Below, piece after piece: positions 61,808 through 64,000 of a stretch of DNA of 64,000 nucleotides. The stretch is from Heterotrichella gracilis (taxonomy: Eukaryota > Sar > Xanthophyceae > Tribonematales > Xanthonemataceae). The translations under genes were made by a program, and so were the position numbers. The notes under the pieces were generated by a model, which was not told the DNA's origin, did not search any database, and saw only the letters and a list, made by a program, of their open reading frames with translations. The stretch covers positions 156-64,155 of the forward strand of contig JAULBX010018081.1 of assembly GCA_032358255.1 (NCBI GenBank), read 5' to 3'. Within the stretch, counting starts at the first letter, position 1, and each line of letters opens with the position of its first letter.

Positions 61808-63335
61808 GCTGCTACTGAGGGGTGAGGGGGGCGATGAACAGATATATATTAGTGGCGTTTTGATGCTGAGCAGGTATTACCGCTCCGCGAAGCCTTCAGA
61901 AGCACGTTGTTAGGATCATGCTGGTGCGGGGTAGCCCATCTCCCCTGCTCACCGCAGCGCAAGGGAACCAGCCATGGCGCTACTGATCATGCCCAGGCAT
62001 GGGGTGTTTAGGGTTGGCTACTGGGATTGGTGGGGAGGGATTTGGGGACGTCATTGTGTTGCCAGCGGCGCTGTTGCATTGTGCCTGGTTGTTGAAGCGC
62101 ACTGCCAGGAGCCATTGTGCACTGTGCAGCGCACCACGAGGGAAGTAGGCACGCCAGGGGTGTCACAGGCAGTGGCCAGTCTAGTAGCGCATGGCTGGTG
62201 GTGGTGCATGAGGTGGCGCAGGATATATGAGCAAGTTGAAACAGTTGACCCATGCGGACAGTGGCGCATCCCAGGGGAGGATTTGACATGGTGTAGGATA
62301 GGGATGGCAAATCCGCAAAATTTTCCCATATTGGTTACCGTGGCAGATGGCTCCATCCACCAGCCTGGCCACGACAAGCCAGAGACCATGGACGCGGTGC
62401 GGGAATGGAAGGAGCGCCACATGTACCACGGTAGTTGGCGTCACCATACGAGTTGCAAATTACAGGATGTGGGATAGCAGTTGGCTAGCCCGTGGTGTCA
62501 AGTGAGAGGGGTTTGTTCCGCACCATTGAGATGGTTTCTTTTCATATAAGTTATCATAGTTATCACCAGTGGTCCAGGACTTGAAGGAGGTTCACATCGT
62601 TGGGCAGCCAGGCCCTGCCGAAGGCGTCCGAGTTGGTACACAGTGACTGTCTGGTACCAAGTTGAAACATGGTGTGCCCTTTTCTTCTTGATTTATGATG
62701 AAGTTGCTCAATGAGAAGACCCTATTTTAATGCTTAAAATAACTTATTTTAAGCATTAAATTGTCATACAGTACGCCAGTAGTAATTTGCTGAGCAGCTG
62801 CAATCACAGCTGATTCAGAGCTATTTAAAGTTCCGAACTTTTAATATTTCAGGGTATTTCAGGGTAACCCGTTGTGGGCAGCCTCAACAGCAAATCTTAC
62901 ATTACGAATTTTGCAGTCACTCTGCTTGACAATGCCGATGGCTGAATGCCAATTATTTGTAATCTGGTCACCATGATGGTACTACGCTCCTTCGGTCAAA
63001 CCTTGTGTCAAATCAAATCCATAACCCCTGCAGGGCCATGTCCAGCGATGTTCATAAGGCTTCTTGAGGGCCTCAGGGGAAGCTGCGCATCGATGGACAG
63101 ATCTGGCACGCGTATATATGCCATGGCATGATGCATTATGGTGGCCAATGTTCCAGTAGTGAGAGTAATGATGGCCCCGGGGCTGACATGCCGCATGGCA
63201 TGCACGGACAGGCCCCCAGCCCCTCGCCTCAATGTTGCACCCCTTTTCTGCCCTCCCCACCCAGGCTGCAGCCCAGCTGGGCGGCACTCAGTTGTGGTGT
63301 CACCCCATCCCCCTCCACCCCGGTTACCCCTGCCC
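61808..63335. other. Convergent intergenic region, coiled-coil / PDZ genes
   Basis: 1.5 kb. A 167-codon plus-strand frame at 61974-62477 shows no recognisable domain and may be fortuitous. A 35-bp AT-rich palindrome lies at 62726-62760. A CAGGGTATTT-type short tandem occurs at about 62850-62866. Confidence 0.45.
62726..62760. repeat. Perfect 17-bp-arm palindrome
   Basis: TTTAATGCTTAAAATAA, one C, then its exact complement. It could form a cruciform or an RNA hairpin in the 3' region of either convergent gene. No target duplication visible. Confidence 0.8.
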
Positions 63336-64000
63336 TCAGTCTTCGCTCCCGTTCTCGCTCCCATTTTCGCTCTTCTTAGGGTCACATCGCTGCATGTCTA
63401 GGGTGACGGGGATGTGCGCAGGGTGGGAGGTGATGGCCGCCATGATGGTGTCGAATTTCTCCCCTCTGCACATCACCCGCACGATCTTCTGGCCCCCCTT
63501 GACCATGGTCTCCTGGTACTGGCGCTCGGTGGTATAGGTCACGCCGCTGGTGGCAAGCACCTGGTCGCCCGCCTGGAAATGGTGGAAAGAGGGTACGGTA
63601 CTTTTATCTTTCGGTTTCAATTTTTTTATTCGATGCGGCGTTGGCATGCCATTGGCTGTGTGCGTCAACCCACTGCCAATACCCTACAGGGCGTCATCTG
63701 GTACTTGATAATTCTAGAGGTTGCAACCCTGCTCCCCCCAAAGCATATAGCAATTTTCACCTGCTACCCCAAACCCTAAGGCCCTACGCACCTGCACCAG
63801 TCCCGTCCTGGCCGCGTTCCCGCCCTCCTGCACCTCCACCACCACCAGCCCTCCACTGCCATCCTCCTCGATCACCAGCCCCAGTGGGCGCGACAGCTGG
63901 ATGCTGTAGCGGGCGCAGCCGGGCGCCACCTGGCAATGGTGCAGGGTTTAGGTTTATTACCTAGGGTTTAGGGTTTATAAATTAGGGTTAAAATGGAGCC
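63336..64000 (-). CDS. PDZ-domain protein (partial, continues beyond right edge)
   Basis: The two 3'-most exons are visible: 63929-63792 and 63572-63336 (stop at 63336). Together they encode a PDZ domain: VAPGCARYSIQLSRPLGLVI with the carboxylate-binding loop PLGL, then GGLVVVEVQEGGNAARTGLV and AGDQVLATSGVTYTTE. A conserved-looking tail follows (QKIVRVMCRGEKFDTIMAAI) and ends in a Ser/Glu/Asn-rich stretch. Single PDZ domains of this style are common in chloroplast proteins of green algae and plants, but the N terminus, which would show targeting, is outside the window. The upstream intron (63930-64000) contains CCTAGGGTTTAGGGTTTATA. Confidence 0.8.

Noticed and set aside
61974-62477. 167-codon plus-strand frame as a new gene
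   Set aside because: Trp/Gly-rich translation without domains, in the 3' region of two convergent genes; probably chance.

Overview
This looks like nuclear DNA of a green alga (Chlorophyta). The evidence is moderately GC-rich coding sequence, many short GT-AG introns with CTGCAG or GTGCAG acceptors, plant-type TTTAGGG motifs scattered through introns, plant-like protein families (a copine-like vWA E3, farnesylcysteine lyase, an ECD/SGT1 protein) and DIP13/SSNA1, a basal-body protein that suggests flagellate cells at some stage. I cannot name the species. No organellar genes, rRNA, CRISPR array, provirus or other virus-derived element was seen.

Thirteen multi-exon protein genes cover most of the window. 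From left to right: F-box/LRR protein (-, 1495-4576); UBE2T/UBC37 E2 (-, 6111-7263); prenylcysteine lyase (+, 7984-12040); glycerophosphocholine acyltransferase GPC1 (+, 12878-14960); a GH43-like beta-propeller protein (-, 16464 to about 20.8 kb, 5' end unresolved); CUE/DUF1771/Smr protein (-, 22956-25241); SET-like plus RS-domain protein (-, 27221-37463); copine-like vWA protein with a C-terminal U-box (+, 38986-44393); DIP13/SSNA1 (-, 45295-45935); ZNHIT2 (+, 46695-50029); ecdysoneless/SGT1 (-, 51495-56214); a coiled-coil protein of unknown function (+, 57789-61807); and a PDZ protein running off the right edge (-, 63336 onward). Divergent pairs (UBE2T/PCLY, SET/copine, DIP13/ZNHIT2, ECD/coiled-coil) share upstream regions of 0.7-1.6 kb. 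For ten complete genes the exon phases close exactly.

Functionally these are housekeeping genes: ubiquitin transfer (E2, F-box, U-box E3), prenylated-protein turnover, phospholipid recycling, RNA and chromatin factors (SET/RS, ECD, ZNHIT2, Smr), and microtubule organisation. ZNHIT2 and ECD are both known partners of the R2TP chaperone and U5 snRNP system, although their proximity here may be chance.

The most unusual signal is not a gene. In most genes, short segments spanning an exon-intron boundary are duplicated in tandem, one to four times, inside the adjacent intron, and TTTAGGG motifs often lie between the copies. The SET/RS and GH43-like genes carry whole arrays: exon 4 of the SET gene has four copies at about 153-bp spacing, and its exon 5 acceptor has three copies at exactly 105 bp. 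This looks like an active process of local duplication and repair that makes decoy or alternative splice sites and could create introns. Smaller signals are a 63-bp hAT-like MITE with a 7-bp target duplication, GC-AG introns, tRNA-like repeats, foldback palindromes and an 80-bp tandem hairpin repeat.
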